The notes: generated by a model from the letters alone, not told the origin. A stretch of DNA of 64,000 nucleotides from Bacillus sp. ISL-51 (GCF_018613535.1 NZ_JAGGQB010000006.1:310001-374000), one strand, 5' to 3'. Shown: positions 23,734-37,057, numbered from the stretch's first letter. Made by a program: numbers and translations.

Positions 23734-24774
23734 ATGGTATTTGATGTCTGGAAAGCCCTGAAAAAAGGGGATGTCCGCTCCGTTTATTGTTTGTACGGAA
23801 AAGAAACTTATCTGCTCCAAGAGACCGTCAGCCGGATCAGACAAGCTGTCGTTGATGAGGAGACAAAAGATTTTAACCTGTCTGTTTTTGATCTTGAAGA
23901 GGACCCGCTTGACCATGCCATTACCGATGCCGAAACCTTCCCGTTTATGGGTGAGAAGCGGCTGGTCATTCTTAAAAATCCGTCCTTTTTAACAGGAGAA
24001 AAAAAGAAAGAAAAAATAGAGCATAATACAAGCGCTTTGGAGGCTTACATAAAAGAACCCGCGCCTTACACCATTTTTGTCATCGTGGCCCCGTATGAGA
24101 AGCTGGATGAGCGGAAAAAGCTGACGAAGGCTCTGAAACAGCAGGCCTTTATGATGGAGGCCAAGGAGCTGAACGCAAAGGAAACGACTGATTTTACAAT
24201 CGATTTGGCGCAAACCGAAAATAAAACGATTGGAACAGACGCTGCCGAGCATTTGGTGCTGCTCGTAAACGGGCACCTGTCATCCATCTATCAGGAAATC
24301 CAAAAGCTCTCCGCCTACACCGGTGACAGACCGGAAATCACGCTTGAGGATGTCCGGGAGCTTGTCGCGAGGAGTTTGGAGCAGAATATTTTTGAACTGA
24401 TCAATAAAATCGTGAACAGGAAGCGGACGGAAAGCCTGCAGATCTTTTATGATCTTTTAAAGCAAAACGAAGAGCCGATCAAAATTATGGCGCTGATCGC
24501 AAGCCAGTTCCGCCTTATTTTGCAGACGAAATACTTTGCCGGGCAGGGATACGGGCAAAAGCAGATCGCCTCCAATTTAAAAGTCCATCCATTCCGCGTG
24601 AAGCTGGCAATAGATCAGGCGAGGCTTTTTTCCGAAGAAGAGCTGCGCCGCATTATGGAGAAACTCGCCGTAATGGATTATGAAATGAAAACGGGAAAAA
24701 AGGACAAGCAGCTGCTGCTCGAACTCTTTCTCTTACAGCTTCTTCAGGCAAATGAAAAAAACGATCCCCGTTAA
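23734..24774 (+). CDS. holA: DNA polymerase III delta subunit (YqeN)
   Basis: The 346-residue delta subunit opens the beta clamp within the clamp loader. The N-terminal part (VYCLYGKETYLLQETVSRIR), VAPYEKLDERKKLTKALK and the helical collar (LIASQFRLILQTKYFAGQGY) follow the family. ATG 23734 has GAGAGGAAG upstream. The 226-base gap before it holds a hairpin (GAGGGAGCTG/CAGCTTCCTC, 23642-23667) that may end an upstream transcript. Confidence 0.95.
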   Translation: MVFDVWKALKKGDVRSVYCLYGKETYLLQETVSRIRQAVVDEETKDFNLSVFDLEEDPLDHAITDAETFPFMGEKRLVILKNPSFLTGEKKKEKIEHNTSALEAYIKEPAPYTIFVIVAPYEKLDERKKLTKALKQQAFMMEAKELNAKETTDFTIDLAQTENKTIGTDAAEHLVLLVNGHLSSIYQEIQKLSAYTGDRPEITLEDVRELVARSLEQNIFELINKIVNRKRTESLQIFYDLLKQNEEPIKIMALIASQFRLILQTKYFAGQGYGQKQIASNLKVHPFRVKLAIDQARLFSEEELRRIMEKLAVMDYEMKTGKKDKQLLLELFLLQLLQANEKNDPR

Positions 24775-24789
24775 AAGGGATCGTTTTTG
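24757..24789. terminator. Bidirectional terminator between holA and rpsT
   Basis: AAACGATCCC (24759-24768) pairs with GGGATCGTTT (24778-24787), with T-runs in both directions, serving the convergent genes holA and rpsT. Confidence 0.88.
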
Positions 24790-24791
24790 TA

Positions 24792-25070
<279 letters not shown>

Positions 25071-25133
25071 CTAAGATACAACCTGTAGCACAGTGTCTTA
25101 AGGTTAAATCTTCTTCACAATAGAACAAATTGT

Positions 25134-25162
25134 ATTCTATCAAACAGAACTTTAGATTGCAA
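25134..25162 (-). promoter_or_regulatory. rpsT sigma-A promoter
   Basis: On the minus strand TTGCAA (25162-25157) and TAGAAT (25139-25134) are 17 bases apart, about 75 bases upstream of the rpsT start. Confidence 0.65.
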
Positions 25163-25261
25163 TATAAATGTAAAGTATTTTTCGTTGAAGGGCTGAATTC
25201 GCATGATTCGTTTTACAAATGGCAACACTATGTATCACGATGATTGAAGGAGGTCTTCCCC

Positions 25262-26368
25262 GTGAAAAACAGTGAACTGGATGTCAATCAATTTCTTATA
25301 CGGACGGATTTAGCGGTAGAAACAAAACAGGCGCTTAAAGACGGACAAGCTGACCAGCAGAAAGAAATAAAAGGTTTTATTGAGAAAGAACGCGACAGCG
25401 GCGGTATTAAAATCAGAACAGTTGATATTACGAAAGAAGGCGCCGAAATATCGGGAAAAAAACAAGGGCGTTATGTCACGATTGAAGCGCAGGGCGTAAG
25501 AGAGCACGATTCAGAAATGCAGGAGAAAGTAACCCAGGTGTTTGCCGAGGAATTTTCCGCTTATCTGAACAGCTTAAAAATTCCCAAGGAGGCGAGCTGT
25601 CTGATCGTCGGGCTCGGAAACTGGAATGTAACGCCTGATGCGCTTGGTCCTCTTGTTACGGAAAACCTGCTGGTGACGAGGCATTTGTTCAAGCTTCAGC
25701 CGGAGAATGTGCAGGAGGGATACAGGCCTGTCAGCGCCCTTGCACCGGGTGTGATGGGCTTAACAGGCATCGAAACGAGCGATATTATCCAAGGCGTGAT
25801 AAAAGAATCAAAACCGGATTTTGTCATTGCCGTTGACGCTTTGGCGGCGAGGGCCGTTGAAAGGGTGAACACCACCATCCAATTTTCAGATACCGGCATT
25901 CATCCGGGGTCGGGCGTAGGCAATAAGAGAAAAGAATTGAGCAAGGAAACACTCGGTATTCCCGTCATTGCAATCGGTGTCCCGACTGTCGTTGATGCAG
26001 TCACGATCGCAAGCGACACAGTGGATTATATATTAAAGCACTTTGGCAGAGAAATGAAAGACGACAGTCCGTCAAGATCTCTTGTGCCGGCCGGGATGAA
26101 CTTCGGCAAAAAGAAAGTGCTCACCGATGAAGATCTTCCGGGTGAAAAAGAACGCCAATCCTTCCTCGGCATCGTCGGCACGCTGGAAGAAAACGAAAAG
26201 CGCCAGCTTATTCATGAGGTGCTTTCTCCGCTCGGGCACAATCTGATGGTAACGCCAAAGGAAATCGACACCTTTATTGATGATATGGCGAACGTGCTGG
26301 CCAACGGGTTAAACACGGCGCTTCACGGAAAAGTGTCACAAGACAACAAAGGCTCTTACAATCACTAA
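25262..26368 (+). CDS. gpr: GPR, spore germination endopeptidase
   Basis: GPR cuts the small acid-soluble spore proteins when spores germinate. It is made as a zymogen, and the processing site near residue 16 is visible as LIRTDLAVE. Core blocks [36 protein letters not shown] and [14 protein letters not shown] are intact. GTG 25262 after GGAGGTC gives the family length of 368 residues; a longer frame from 25244 lacks an SD. It would be made in the forespore. Confidence 0.97.
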   Translation: MKNSELDVNQFLIRTDLAVETKQALKDGQADQQKEIKGFIEKERDSGGIKIRTVDITKEGAEISGKKQGRYVTIEAQGVREHDSEMQEKVTQVFAEEFSAYLNSLKIPKEASCLIVGLGNWNVTPDALGPLVTENLLVTRHLFKLQPENVQEGYRPVSALAPGVMGLTGIETSDIIQGVIKESKPDFVIAVDALAARAVERVNTTIQFSDTGIHPGSGVGNKRKELSKETLGIPVIAIGVPTVVDAVTIASDTVDYILKHFGREMKDDSPSRSLVPAGMNFGKKKVLTDEDLPGEKERQSFLGIVGTLEENEKRQLIHEVLSPLGHNLMVTPKEIDTFIDDMANVLANGLNTALHGKVSQDNKGSYNH

Positions 26369-26434
26369 ATGGTTCTACTTCCTCTAGCTTGTTCATAGAG
26401 TAATTACTAGACAAGCGCTGGAGGGATTCGAACA

Positions 26435-27631
26435 ATGAGAAAAAAACGCAGAAACCGTCAAATTGTCGTTACAGTAAACGGTGGAAATGCGCTCAAAGGT
26501 ATGTTTCTATTTATCGCAAGCCTCATCGTCATTTTCGTATTATCCGGTGTGCTGACGTCCCTGCGCCCCGAATTGAGGCTTTCTTCCGATTCTCTTCATG
26601 GAATTGCCGGAGAACTGCCGGGTGACGCGTTTGCACACCTTCTCGGAATGGAAAATCATTATTTTGCGTCAGAGCTTCCGCAAAAAGATACCTCGTTTCA
26701 CCTGTCACGGCTTTCCTTGAAGCTGGCGACAAGTATTAATTTGGAAGACCCGCGCAGCTTTTTGGGCCGGGAGCTGCCGGGCTTTGCCCAATTTGATACG
26801 GAAATCCTTTTGGCGGGCCAAGGGACAGATTATACAAACATGCCGGCTGAATCCCCGCCCCCGTCAAAGGTAATGGAAAAAGAAAAAGAAGTTAATCTCG
26901 CAGAAATCGAAAACAAAACGAAAAAAGAAGAAAAAGATCCGCCGAAACATTCAACAGGCGATCGAAAAGTCGTTTTTATTTATCACACCCACAACACGGA
27001 ATCCTATCTCCCGCTGTTAAAAGGCGAAACAAATCCGGATAATGCCCGCCATTCAAAAGCGAATGTCACGCTCGTCGGAGATATATTCGGCAAGGCGCTT
27101 GAGGCAGAAGGTGTCGGCGCGACCGTAGATAAAACCGACATTCAGGCCCAGCTGAATAAAGATGGTTTAAATTATGCGCGAAGCTACGATGAATCAAGGC
27201 CCGTCGTGAAAAGCGCGCTCGCGAAAAACAAAAACCTGCAATATACGATAGATATCCATAGAGACTCCCGGCGGAAGAAAAATACGACAACCGAAATTAA
27301 AGGAAAAAGCTATGCCAGAGTCGCCATCGTCGTCGGCAAAAAAAGCGCTAATTTTGAAGAAAACTATAAACTCGCAAGTGAGCTTCATAAGCTGATGGAG
27401 AAAAAATATCCGGGTTTAAGCGTCGGTGTTTTATCCAAAGGCTCTCCCGGCGATAATGGAGTGTACAACCAGGATTTAAACGACAGGTCGCTTCTTCTGG
27501 AGTTCGGAGGCGTCGATAACAACCTTGATGAGCTGAGGCGCGCGGCGGATGCCATGGCGGATGTATTCAGCGAATTGTATTGGAATGCTGAAAAAGTCAG
27601 CTCGCAATCAGGGGATAAGAACAAACAATAA
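26435..27631 (+). CDS. spoIIP: SpoIIP, engulfment amidase/endopeptidase
   Basis: SpoIIP degrades septal peptidoglycan with SpoIID and SpoIIM during engulfment. It has a basic start, one TM helix (about 24-44), an external linker rich in Lys/Glu, and the catalytic domain beginning VVFIYHTHNTESYLP (zinc His) with IDIHRDSRRK and LLEFGGVDNN. Length is 398 residues. Upstream, CCTCTAGCTTGT and ACAAGCGCTGGAGG can form a hairpin (about 26381-26424) between gpr and spoIIP. Confidence 0.97.
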   Translation: MRKKRRNRQIVVTVNGGNALKGMFLFIASLIVIFVLSGVLTSLRPELRLSSDSLHGIAGELPGDAFAHLLGMENHYFASELPQKDTSFHLSRLSLKLATSINLEDPRSFLGRELPGFAQFDTEILLAGQGTDYTNMPAESPPPSKVMEKEKEVNLAEIENKTKKEEKDPPKHSTGDRKVVFIYHTHNTESYLPLLKGETNPDNARHSKANVTLVGDIFGKALEAEGVGATVDKTDIQAQLNKDGLNYARSYDESRPVVKSALAKNKNLQYTIDIHRDSRRKKNTTTEIKGKSYARVAIVVGKKSANFEENYKLASELHKLMEKKYPGLSVGVLSKGSPGDNGVYNQDLNDRSLLLEFGGVDNNLDELRRAADAMADVFSELYWNAEKVSSQSGDKNKQ

Positions 27632-27648
27632 GAAATCAGGTGATTCAC

Positions 27649-27987
27649 ATGATCCGCTTTACCGGCAAATGCCTGCTGATTGTCACTGTCATGTTTTTAG
27701 GCGTTTTGTTTGGTATGCAGCAGGCAAACAACGGAATGCTTGATATGAAGGGCTATAAGGACCCTTCTTTAAAAGGGGCATTTACTCTGACTGACGGAGA
27801 GCATCAGGAAAAAGAAGCTTCCATTCTCGGACAAACCGTTACGGCAAAGGACTTGGAAGAAAAACAAAAACAGCTGGAACAGGCTGAAACCTTTAACTTA
27901 TTTTCAAAAGCCGGAGAAGCCCTTTCAAATACTGTGACAGACTCGGCGCAGGCCATGTATGATTGGGTTTTGAAGCTGAACCGGTAG
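27649..27987 (+). CDS. yqxA: YqxA, membrane-anchored protein of unknown function
   Basis: The 112-residue protein has one N-terminal TM helix (CLLIVTVMFLGVLFGMQQ), a short extracytoplasmic part with a coiled-coil-like stretch (LEEKQKQLEQAETF) and an amphipathic end. It is always found after spoIIP in Bacillus and is presumed sporulation related. ATG 27649 has a CAGGTG SD, and a strong terminator follows. Confidence 0.9.
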   Translation: MIRFTGKCLLIVTVMFLGVLFGMQQANNGMLDMKGYKDPSLKGAFTLTDGEHQEKEASILGQTVTAKDLEEKQKQLEQAETFNLFSKAGEALSNTVTDSAQAMYDWVLKLNR

Positions 27988-27996
27988 CACCAGCGA

Positions 27997-28042
27997 AGAG
28001 AAAAGCGTACTTCTCCTTATGAGGAAGCTTTTCTCTTTCTTG
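27997..28042 (+). terminator. Terminator after yqxA
   Basis: AGAGAAAAGC (27997-28006) and GCTTTTCTCT (28027-28036) pair, with an inner stem CTTCTC/GAGGAA, followed by T-rich sequence. Confidence 0.85.
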
Positions 28043-28048
28043 TTTTAA

Positions 28049-28077
28049 TTGAATGTTTACAATCCTATTGATATAAT
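28049..28077 (+). promoter_or_regulatory. Sigma-A promoter of lepA-hemW
   Basis: TTGAAT (28049-28054) and TATAAT (28072-28077) with 17 bases between, about 45 bases upstream of the lepA start. Confidence 0.7.
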
Positions 28078-28120
28078 CTAAGCTAGTGTATTTTGCGTTT
28101 AATAGTAGGAGTGATAGATT

Positions 28121-29956
28121 GTGACAGATAAAGAAAAGCGTTTAGAGAGGCAGTCAAGAATTCGGAATTTCTCCATCATCGCCCATATTGACCACGGCAA
28201 ATCGACCTTGGCGGATCGGATTTTAGAAAAAACATCGGCGATCACCCAGCGGGAAATGAAAGAACAATTGCTTGATTCAATGGACCTTGAACGCGAACGG
28301 GGAATTACCATCAAATTAAATTCCGTTCAGCTGAAATACAAAGCAAAGGACGGAGAAGAATATATATTCCATCTGATCGACACGCCCGGACACGTCGACT
28401 TTACCTATGAAGTATCGCGAAGCCTTGCCGCCTGTGAAGGTGCGATACTCGTTGTAGATGCGGCACAGGGGATTGAGGCGCAAACATTGGCGAACGTCTA
28501 CCTGGCGCTTGATAATGACCTTGAGATTCTTCCTGTCATTAATAAAATCGATCTTCCGAGCGCAGAGCCTGAACGTGTGCGTCAAGAGGTGGAGGACGTT
28601 ATCGGCCTTGACGCTTCAGATGCGGTCCTCGCTTCAGCGAAAGCAGGCATTGGAATAGAGGATATTTTAGAGCAGATCGTTGAGAAGGTGCCTGCTCCTT
28701 CAGGCGACCCGGAAGCACCGCTTAAAGCGCTCATTTTTGACTCGCTTTACGATGCGTACCGCGGGGTCGTCGCTTATATCAGAGTCGTAGAAGGAACGGT
28801 AAAACCGGGGCAGAAAATTAAAATGATGGCGACCGGAAAAGAGTTTGAAGTGATCGAGGTCGGCGTTTTCACACCGAAAGCGCAGCCGGCTGATGAACTG
28901 ACTGTCGGCGACGTAGGCTACCTGACAGCAGCGATAAAAAATGTCGGCGACACCCGTGTCGGTGATACGATCACAAGCGCGGTTAAACCTGCGGCAGAAG
29001 CGCTGCCGGGCTATCGCAAGCTCAATCCGATGGTGTATTGCGGGCTTTATCCGATTGACACCGCAAAATATAATGATTTGCGTGAGGCGTTGGAAAAGCT
29101 TGAACTGAACGATTCATCACTTCAATATGAGGCCGAGACGTCTCAAGCGCTCGGTTTCGGTTTCCGCTGCGGCTTTTTAGGAATGCTGCATATGGAAATC
29201 ATTCAAGAGCGGATTGAACGTGAATTTAAAATTGATCTCATTACAACCGCACCGAGTGTTATTTATGACGTCTACATGACAGACGGCGAAAAAATCGTGG
29301 TGGATAACCCGTCAAATATGCCTGACCCGCAAAAGATAGAACGGGTCGAAGAACCTTATGTCAAGGCGACTATGATGGTGCCGAATGATTTTGTCGGCGC
29401 GGTTATGGAGCTTTGTCAGGGGAAACGCGGCAACTTTATTGATATGCAGTACTTAGACGCCAACCGGGTCAGCATCGTATACGATATGCCTTTAGCGGAA
29501 ATCGTTTATGAGTTTTTCGATCAGCTGAAATCAAGCACGAAAGGGTACGCCTCTTTTGATTATGAACTGATCGGCTACAAGCCTTCGAAGCTTGTCAAAA
29601 TGGACATTATGCTGAATACAGAAAAAATCGATGCGTTGTCATTTATCGTGCATCGTGATTACGCGTACGAGCGCGGGAAAGTCATCGTTGAGAAGCTGAA
29701 GGAATTGATTCCGCGCCAGCAATTCGAAGTTCCCGTGCAGGCAGCGATCGGACAGAAAATCGTGGCGCGCTCAACCATTAAAGCCATGCGGAAAAACGTA
29801 CTGGCTAAATGCTACGGAGGAGACATATCGCGGAAACGGAAGCTTCTTGAAAAACAAAAAGAAGGAAAACGCCGGATGAAGCAGGTCGGCTCAGTTGAAG
29901 TGCCGCAGGAAGCGTTTATGGCTGTCCTTAAAATGGATGACAGCCCCAAAAAATAA
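28121..29956 (+). CDS. lepA: LepA/EF4, ribosome back-translocase GTPase
   Basis: The 611-residue translational GTPase acts on stalled ribosomes and in 30S biogenesis. G1 [16 protein letters not shown]2 RGITI, G3 DTPGHVDF, G4 NKIDLPSA, the EF-G-like domains II, III and V, and the family-specific C-terminal domain ([17 protein letters not shown]) are all present. GTG 28121 follows TAGGAGTG. Confidence 0.98.
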   Translation: MTDKEKRLERQSRIRNFSIIAHIDHGKSTLADRILEKTSAITQREMKEQLLDSMDLERERGITIKLNSVQLKYKAKDGEEYIFHLIDTPGHVDFTYEVSRSLAACEGAILVVDAAQGIEAQTLANVYLALDNDLEILPVINKIDLPSAEPERVRQEVEDVIGLDASDAVLASAKAGIGIEDILEQIVEKVPAPSGDPEAPLKALIFDSLYDAYRGVVAYIRVVEGTVKPGQKIKMMATGKEFEVIEVGVFTPKAQPADELTVGDVGYLTAAIKNVGDTRVGDTITSAVKPAAEALPGYRKLNPMVYCGLYPIDTAKYNDLREALEKLELNDSSLQYEAETSQALGFGFRCGFLGMLHMEIIQERIEREFKIDLITTAPSVIYDVYMTDGEKIVVDNPSNMPDPQKIERVEEPYVKATMMVPNDFVGAVMELCQGKRGNFIDMQYLDANRVSIVYDMPLAEIVYEFFDQLKSSTKGYASFDYELIGYKPSKLVKMDIMLNTEKIDALSFIVHRDYAYERGKVIVEKLKELIPRQQFEVPVQAAIGQKIVARSTIKAMRKNVLAKCYGGDISRKRKLLEKQKEGKRRMKQVGSVEVPQEAFMAVLKMDDSPKK

Positions 29957-30014
29957 CAAAAGCCGCCGCAGTCCAGCACTGCGGTTTCTTTCTGTGAAGA
30001 AGAAGGTGTACCGA

Positions 30015-31154
30015 GTGAAATCAGCTTATATTCATATTCCGTTTTGTGAGCATATCTGCCACTATTGCGATTTTAATAAATATTTTATTCAGAGCCAGCC
30101 CGTCGATGAGTACTTAAACTCACTCGAGAAGGAAATGATAAATACAATAGAGCGGACGGGACGCCCGGACTTACGCACCATTTTTATCGGCGGAGGCACT
30201 CCGACATCCCTGTCTCCGGCCCAGCTGGAAAAACTGATGGATTCCATTCATCGCGTCCTGCGTCCTTCGTCAGGCCTTATCGAGTTTGCGGCTGAAGCGA
30301 ACCCGGATGACCTTTCCGCCGAAAAATTAAAGATTCTTAAAAGCGCGGGTGTCAATCGGCTGAGCTTCGGCGTCCAAACGTTTGAAGACGAGCTTTTACA
30401 AAAGATCGGCAGGGTGCACAAACAAAAGGATGTTTTTGCTTCCTTTGAAAGGGCGAGGGCGCTCGGTTTTGATAATATCAGCCTGGATTTAATGTTCGGC
30501 CTGCCGAACCAGACATTGGCCGACCTTGACAATTCCATCAAAACGGCATTGTCGCTTGACGCTGAGCACTATTCTGTTTATTCGCTCATAGTAGAGCCAA
30601 AAACGGTGTTTTATAATTTAATGCAAAAAGGCCGCCTGCATCTGCCGGCCCAAGAGCAGGAAGCCGAAATGTATGAAACGGTGATAACGCAGATGAACGA
30701 AGCCGGTATCCGCCAATATGAAATCAGCAACTTTGCAAAGCCCGGATACGAATCACAGCATAATTTGACGTATTGGAGCAATGAAGATTATTTCGGTTTC
30801 GGCGCCGGGGCGCATGGATATATAAACGGCACCCGCACCGTCAACGCCGGCCCTGTGAAACATTACATGCAGCTGATCGAAGAAAAAGGTCTGCCTTACC
30901 GGGACACACATGAGGTGACGAAAGAAGAGCAAATCGAGGAGGAAATGTTTCTCGGTCTCAGAAAAATGTCAGGCGTGAAGAAGAAAGCGTTCCGGGAAAA
31001 ATTCGGCCGTTCTGTAGATGAACTCTTCCCTGATGTCCTGAAAGACCTTGCCGAAAAAGGGCTGATCCGGGACACGGAAGAGACTGTCACATTAACGCAT
31101 GAAGGTAAATTATTAGGAAATGAGGTTTTTGGCGCTTTTTTGGGTGAGTTATAA
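30015..31154 (+). CDS. hemW: HemW, radical-SAM heme chaperone (annotated hemN in B. subtilis)
   Basis: The 379-residue radical SAM protein has the cluster motif CEHICHYCDF (residues 11-20). The residue after the third Cys is Asp-Phe, not the additional Cys seen in true coproporphyrinogen dehydrogenase HemN. That places it with HemW heme chaperones. SAM-binding GGGTPTSL and the HemN C-terminal helices follow. GTG 30015 gives the family length. It lies 58 bases after lepA with no terminator between. Confidence 0.93.
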   Translation: MKSAYIHIPFCEHICHYCDFNKYFIQSQPVDEYLNSLEKEMINTIERTGRPDLRTIFIGGGTPTSLSPAQLEKLMDSIHRVLRPSSGLIEFAAEANPDDLSAEKLKILKSAGVNRLSFGVQTFEDELLQKIGRVHKQKDVFASFERARALGFDNISLDLMFGLPNQTLADLDNSIKTALSLDAEHYSVYSLIVEPKTVFYNLMQKGRLHLPAQEQEAEMYETVITQMNEAGIRQYEISNFAKPGYESQHNLTYWSNEDYFGFGAGAHGYINGTRTVNAGPVKHYMQLIEEKGLPYRDTHEVTKEEQIEEEMFLGLRKMSGVKKKAFREKFGRSVDELFPDVLKDLAEKGLIRDTEETVTLTHEGKLLGNEVFGAFLGEL

Positions 31155-31183
31155 TTGACATTTTTCTTTTGGTTTGTTACTTT
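31155..31183 (+). promoter_or_regulatory. Sigma-A promoter of the dnaK operon
   Basis: TTGACA (31155-31160) and TACTTT (31178-31183) with 17 bases between, just upstream of CIRCE; the -35 begins right after the hemW stop codon. Confidence 0.7.
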
Positions 31184-31193
31184 TGTTATAGAA

Positions 31194-31220
31194 TTAGCAC
31201 TCGCTGACTTAGAGTGCTAA
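31194..31220 (+). promoter_or_regulatory. CIRCE operator
   Basis: The perfect inverted repeat TTAGCACTC-N9-GAGTGCTAA (31194-31202 and 31212-31220) is the HrcA binding site. HrcA, folded by GroEL, represses the operon from here until heat shock. Confidence 0.98.
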
Positions 31221-31234
31221 CAGGGGTGATGATG

Positions 31235-32266
31235 ATGTTAACAAATCGTCAGCTGTTGATCCTGCAAGTGATTATTAATGACTTTATACAATCAGCACAG
31301 CCGGTAGGATCAAGAACTCTTTCAAAAAAAGACGAAATTACATTCAGCTCTGCAACAATAAGAAACGAGATGGCTGACTTGGAGGAATTGGGCTTTATTG
31401 AAAAAACCCACTCTTCCTCAGGACGGGTTCCGTCAGAAAAAGGGTACAGATATTATGTCGATCATCTGCTGTCACCCGTCAAGCTGACAAAAACCGACCT
31501 GGATTTAATCCACTCGATATTTAAAGAAAAAATCTTCGAGCTGGAAAAAACCGTTCAAAAATCAGCGCAGATCCTGTCCGAACTGACAAACTATACATCC
31601 ATTGTTCTCGGGCCGACGCTGAGCGAAAATTATCTTAAACAGATTCAAATCGTTCCGATCCAGCCGGATAAAGCGGTTGCCATCCTTGTGACGAATACGG
31701 GGCATGTCGAAAACCGCACCATCAGTTTCCCGGCAAAAATGGATCTGTCTGATATTGAAAAACTGGTCAATATATTGAATGAACGATTAGCCGGCGTTCC
31801 GATGGATGAGCTGAATGAACGAATTTTTAAAGAGGTTGTCATGTATTTAAGGCAGCACATTGCCAACTATGACAGCATTCTCGAGGCGCTGCGTTCCTCA
31901 TTTCATCCAGCAGGCCATGTCGAGAAACTGTTTTTCGGCGGAAAAATCAATATGCTGAATCAGCCGGAGTTTCACGATATTGAAAGAGTCCGATCACTTC
32001 TGTCTTTAATTGAAAAAGAGCAGGATGTTCTGAAGCTGTTTCAATCGTCAAAAGCGGGCATTTCGATTAAAATCGGGAAAGAAAACGACTACCAGGAAAT
32101 GGAGAACTGCAGCTTGATTACGGCCACATATACCGTTGATACGAAGCAAATCGGATCAATTGCCATTATCGGCCCGACGCGCATGAACTATTCCAGAGTC
32201 GTCAGCCTGCTTCAGCACGTGACTTCGGACTTGTCAAAAGCATTCACAAATTTGTATGATGAATAA
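31235..32266 (+). CDS. hrcA: HrcA, heat-shock repressor
   Basis: The 343-residue repressor of class I heat-shock genes has an N-terminal winged helix ([37 protein letters not shown]) and a C-terminal GAF-like domain. It binds the CIRCE element directly upstream and so controls its own operon. Two earlier in-frame ATGs precede the chosen ATG 31235, which matches the family start; AGGGGTGATG serves as SD. Confidence 0.98.
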   Translation: MLTNRQLLILQVIINDFIQSAQPVGSRTLSKKDEITFSSATIRNEMADLEELGFIEKTHSSSGRVPSEKGYRYYVDHLLSPVKLTKTDLDLIHSIFKEKIFELEKTVQKSAQILSELTNYTSIVLGPTLSENYLKQIQIVPIQPDKAVAILVTNTGHVENRTISFPAKMDLSDIEKLVNILNERLAGVPMDELNERIFKEVVMYLRQHIANYDSILEALRSSFHPAGHVEKLFFGGKINMLNQPEFHDIERVRSLLSLIEKEQDVLKLFQSSKAGISIKIGKENDYQEMENCSLITATYTVDTKQIGSIAIIGPTRMNYSRVVSLLQHVTSDLSKAFTNLYDE

Positions 32267-32325
32267 GGGAATTTTGGCAATGATTTTCAGGAATCCTTTT
32301 ACATCTTTTGAGGGAGGTGAACACA

Positions 32326-32892
32326 ATGTCAGAAGAAAAACAAACCGCAGAACAGGTTGAAACAGAAGAACAAGAAGAAATGGCAGAACAAGCCGCATCA
32401 GAAGAACAGCATGATGAAACGGCTGCTGAAGACGGAGTCCTTCAACAGCAAATCGATGAATTGCAAGGTTTGCTTGATGAAAAGGAAAATAAACTTTTGC
32501 GTGTTCAAGCAGACTTTGAAAATTATAAACGACGCAACCGCCTTGAAATGGAGGCTGCACAGAAATACCGTTCTCAAAACATCGTGACGGAAATTCTTCC
32601 GGCCCTCGACAATTTTGAGCGGGCTTTACAGGTGGACGCCGAAAGCGAGCAGACAAAAAGTTTGCTGCAAGGTATGGAAATGGTCCGCCGCCAGCTGATG
32701 GAGGCGCTGAAGAAAGAAGGCGTTGAAGCCATCGAAGCTGTCGGTCAGGAATTTGATCCGAACCTTCACCAAGCCGTAATGCAGGTGGAAGATGAAAACT
32801 TCGGCAGCAACATTGTCGTTGAAGAAATGCAAAAAGGCTACAAACTGAAGGATCGCGTTATCCGCCCTTCAATGGTAAAAGTGAATCAATAA
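32326..32892 (+). CDS. grpE: GrpE, nucleotide exchange factor of DnaK
   Basis: GrpE is a dimer that releases ADP from DnaK. It has an acidic N-terminal 50 residues, a long coiled coil ([20 protein letters not shown]) and the beta domain ending [13 protein letters not shown]. At 188 residues from ATG 32326, with GGGAGGTG upstream, it has the usual length. Confidence 0.98.
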   Translation: MSEEKQTAEQVETEEQEEMAEQAASEEQHDETAAEDGVLQQQIDELQGLLDEKENKLLRVQADFENYKRRNRLEMEAAQKYRSQNIVTEILPALDNFERALQVDAESEQTKSLLQGMEMVRRQLMEALKKEGVEAIEAVGQEFDPNLHQAVMQVEDENFGSNIVVEEMQKGYKLKDRVIRPSMVKVNQ

Positions 32893-32910
32893 TTACATAG
32901 CAGGAGGTAA

Positions 32911-34755
<1,845 letters not shown>

Positions 34756-34823
34756 GTTTCTTTCTAACGCTGCCCAGGCAGACGGCAGAAAGAACATACA
34801 GCATATTCTGATTCAACAGACAG

Positions 34824-34862
34824 AAAGTCAAAGTCAGGCATCTCTTGGCTTTGACTTTTTTT
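34824..34862 (+). terminator. Terminator or attenuator between dnaK and dnaJ
   Basis: AAAGTCAAAG (34824-34833) and CTTTGACTTT (34849-34858) pair around a 15-base loop and are followed by a T-run. Read-through would supply dnaJ and the genes after it at a lower level than dnaK. Confidence 0.8.
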
Positions 34863-34948
34863 CTTGCCCGGGATAAAAGGAATTGAAAAAACATAATTCA
34901 AAATGATACAATCTAATTTATGTGAGAAATTCGGGAGAGTGAAGCGAG

Positions 34949-36076
34949 ATGAGTAAGCGTGATTACTATGAAGTGCTTGGAGTAAGTAAGAGCGCTTCAA
35001 AGGATGAAATCAAAAAAGCCTATCGGAAGCTTTCAAAAAAATATCATCCTGATATCAATAAAGAATCCGGAGCAGATGAAAAATTCAAAGAGGTAAAAGA
35101 AGCATACGAAGCGCTCTCAGACGACCAAAAACGCGCGCAATATGACCAATTCGGCCATACAGACCCTAATCAGGGCTTCGGCGGCGGTTTCGGCGGCGGA
35201 GGAGATTTCGGCGGCTTCGGTTTTGATGACATCTTCTCAAGCATCTTTGGCGGCGGCACGAGACGCCGGGACCCGAACGCGCCTCGGCAGGGAGCTGATC
35301 TGCAGTATACAATGACCCTGTCATTTGAAGATGCGGCTTTCGGGAAAGAGACGATTATTGAAATCCCTCGTGAAGAGAATTGCGAAACATGTAAAGGCTC
35401 CGGCGCGAAGCCCGGGACAAAACCGGAAACGTGTTCGCATTGCGGAGGCTCCGGCCAGCTGAATGTTGAACAAAACACGCCGTTTGGCAAAGTTGTCAAC
35501 AGAAGAGTCTGCCACCATTGTGAAGGCACCGGAAAATTCATTAAAAACAAATGTGCGGACTGCGGCGGCACGGGCAAAGTGAAAAGGCGGAAAAAAATCA
35601 ATGTTAACATTCCTGCCGGTGTGGACGACGGACAGCAGCTGCGCGTTCCGGGCCAAGGCGAACCCGGCGTAAACGGAGGGCCAGCGGGAGATTTGTTTGT
35701 CGTATTCCATGTGCGCGCACATGAGTTTTTCGAGCGGGACGGAGACGATATTTACTGCGAAATGCCGTTAACGTTTGCCCAAGCGGCTCTCGGCGATGAG
35801 GTGGAAGTGCCGACGCTTCACGGTAAAGTGAAACTGAAAATTCCAGCCGGCACACAAACGGGAACAAAATTCAGATTAAGGGGCAAAGGCGTGCAAAATG
35901 TCCGGGGCTACGGCCAAGGCGATCAGCACATTGCCGTTCGGGTAGTCACTCCGACAAATCTGACAGATAAACAAAAAGACATCATCCGCGATTTTGCTGA
36001 AGTCAGCGGCAATCTGCCGGATGAGCAGGAAATGAGTTTCTTTGACAAAGTAAAACGCGCATTTAAAGGCGAGTAA
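34949..36076 (+). CDS. dnaJ: DnaJ, Hsp40 co-chaperone
   Basis: DnaJ delivers unfolded proteins to DnaK and stimulates its ATPase. It has a J domain with HPD (KKYHPDINK), a Gly/Phe-rich linker (about 70-105), four zinc motifs ([32 protein letters not shown]) and C-terminal substrate domains. Length is 375 residues. ATG 34949 has GGGAGAG upstream. It continues the heat-shock operon into prmA. Confidence 0.99.
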   Translation: MSKRDYYEVLGVSKSASKDEIKKAYRKLSKKYHPDINKESGADEKFKEVKEAYEALSDDQKRAQYDQFGHTDPNQGFGGGFGGGGDFGGFGFDDIFSSIFGGGTRRRDPNAPRQGADLQYTMTLSFEDAAFGKETIIEIPREENCETCKGSGAKPGTKPETCSHCGGSGQLNVEQNTPFGKVVNRRVCHHCEGTGKFIKNKCADCGGTGKVKRRKKINVNIPAGVDDGQQLRVPGQGEPGVNGGPAGDLFVVFHVRAHEFFERDGDDIYCEMPLTFAQAALGDEVEVPTLHGKVKLKIPAGTQTGTKFRLRGKGVQNVRGYGQGDQHIAVRVVTPTNLTDKQKDIIRDFAEVSGNLPDEQEMSFFDKVKRAFKGE

Positions 36077-36099
36077 TGATTGGATAGGAGTTGGTAGTT

Positions 36100-37035
36100 T
36101 TGAAATGGTCCGAAATCAGCATTCACACAACACATGAAGCGGTCGAACCCATCTCAAATATTTTGCATGAAGCTGGTGCGAGCGGGGTTGTCATCGAAGA
36201 TCCGCTTGATTTAATAAAAGAACGTGAGAATGTTTACGGGGAAATCTACCAGCTCGACCCCAATGATTACCCCGATGAGGGTGTCATTGTCAAAGCGTAT
36301 TTACCGATTAACAGTTTTCTCGGCGAAACGGTCGACGGCATTAAAGAAACGATCAATAATCTGCTGCTTTACGATATTGATCTAGGCAGAAACAAAATCA
36401 CCATTTCTGAAGTCAACGAAGAGGAATGGGCGACGGCGTGGAAAAAGTATTATCACCCTGTGAAAATTTCCGAAAAATTCACGATCGTTCCGACATGGGA
36501 AACATACACACCGGTAAATACGGATGAACTGATTATTGAAATGGACCCGGGAATGGCGTTTGGCACGGGGACGCATCCGACAACCGTTCTTTGCATACAG
36601 GCGCTGGAACGGATTGTCCGAAAAGGCGACCGTGTCATTGATGTCGGCACGGGTTCTGGAATTTTAAGCATCGCCGCTGCCATGCTTGAGGCTGAATCAG
36701 TTCATGCGTATGATCTTGATCCGGTCGCTGTCGAAAGCGCGCGCCTGAATATGAAATTGAACAAAGTGAGCGAAACGGCTGAAGTGAAGCAGAACAATCT
36801 TTTGGACGGCATCACAGGCGAGCATGATGTCATTGTCGCAAATATTTTAGCGGAAGTGATTCTCCGCTTTACGTCCCAGGCGTACGGCCTGCTGAAAGAC
36901 GGCGGTCATTTCATTACGTCCGGCATTATCGGCCAGAAAAAACAGGAAGTAAAAGATGCGTTGGAAAAAGCCGGCTTTACAATCACGGAAATTCTGTCAA
37001 TGGAAGATTGGGTCAGCATCATCGCGAAAAAATAA
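36100..37035 (+). CDS. prmA: PrmA, ribosomal protein L11 methyltransferase
   Basis: PrmA methylates lysines and the N-terminus of L11. It has a substrate-recognition domain at the N-terminus, then the SAM domain with [27 protein letters not shown] and NILAEVI. TTG 36100 lies ten bases after TAGGAG and gives the family length of 311; the earlier TTG at 36091 is too close to the SD. Confidence 0.97.
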   Translation: MKWSEISIHTTHEAVEPISNILHEAGASGVVIEDPLDLIKERENVYGEIYQLDPNDYPDEGVIVKAYLPINSFLGETVDGIKETINNLLLYDIDLGRNKITISEVNEEEWATAWKKYYHPVKISEKFTIVPTWETYTPVNTDELIIEMDPGMAFGTGTHPTTVLCIQALERIVRKGDRVIDVGTGSGILSIAAAMLEAESVHAYDLDPVAVESARLNMKLNKVSETAEVKQNNLLDGITGEHDVIVANILAEVILRFTSQAYGLLKDGGHFITSGIIGQKKQEVKDALEKAGFTITEILSMEDWVSIIAKK

Positions 37036-37057
37036 CAGTTAGTAGGTGTCACAGCGT

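Noticed and set aside
26369..26434. A terminator between gpr and spoIIP
   Set aside because: The inverted repeat has a long loop and no T-run after it, so it is mentioned only as a hairpin.
31184..31192. TATAGA near CIRCE as the -10 of the hrcA promoter
   Set aside because: The spacing of 26 bases from TTGACA is too long; TACTTT at 17 bases fits better.
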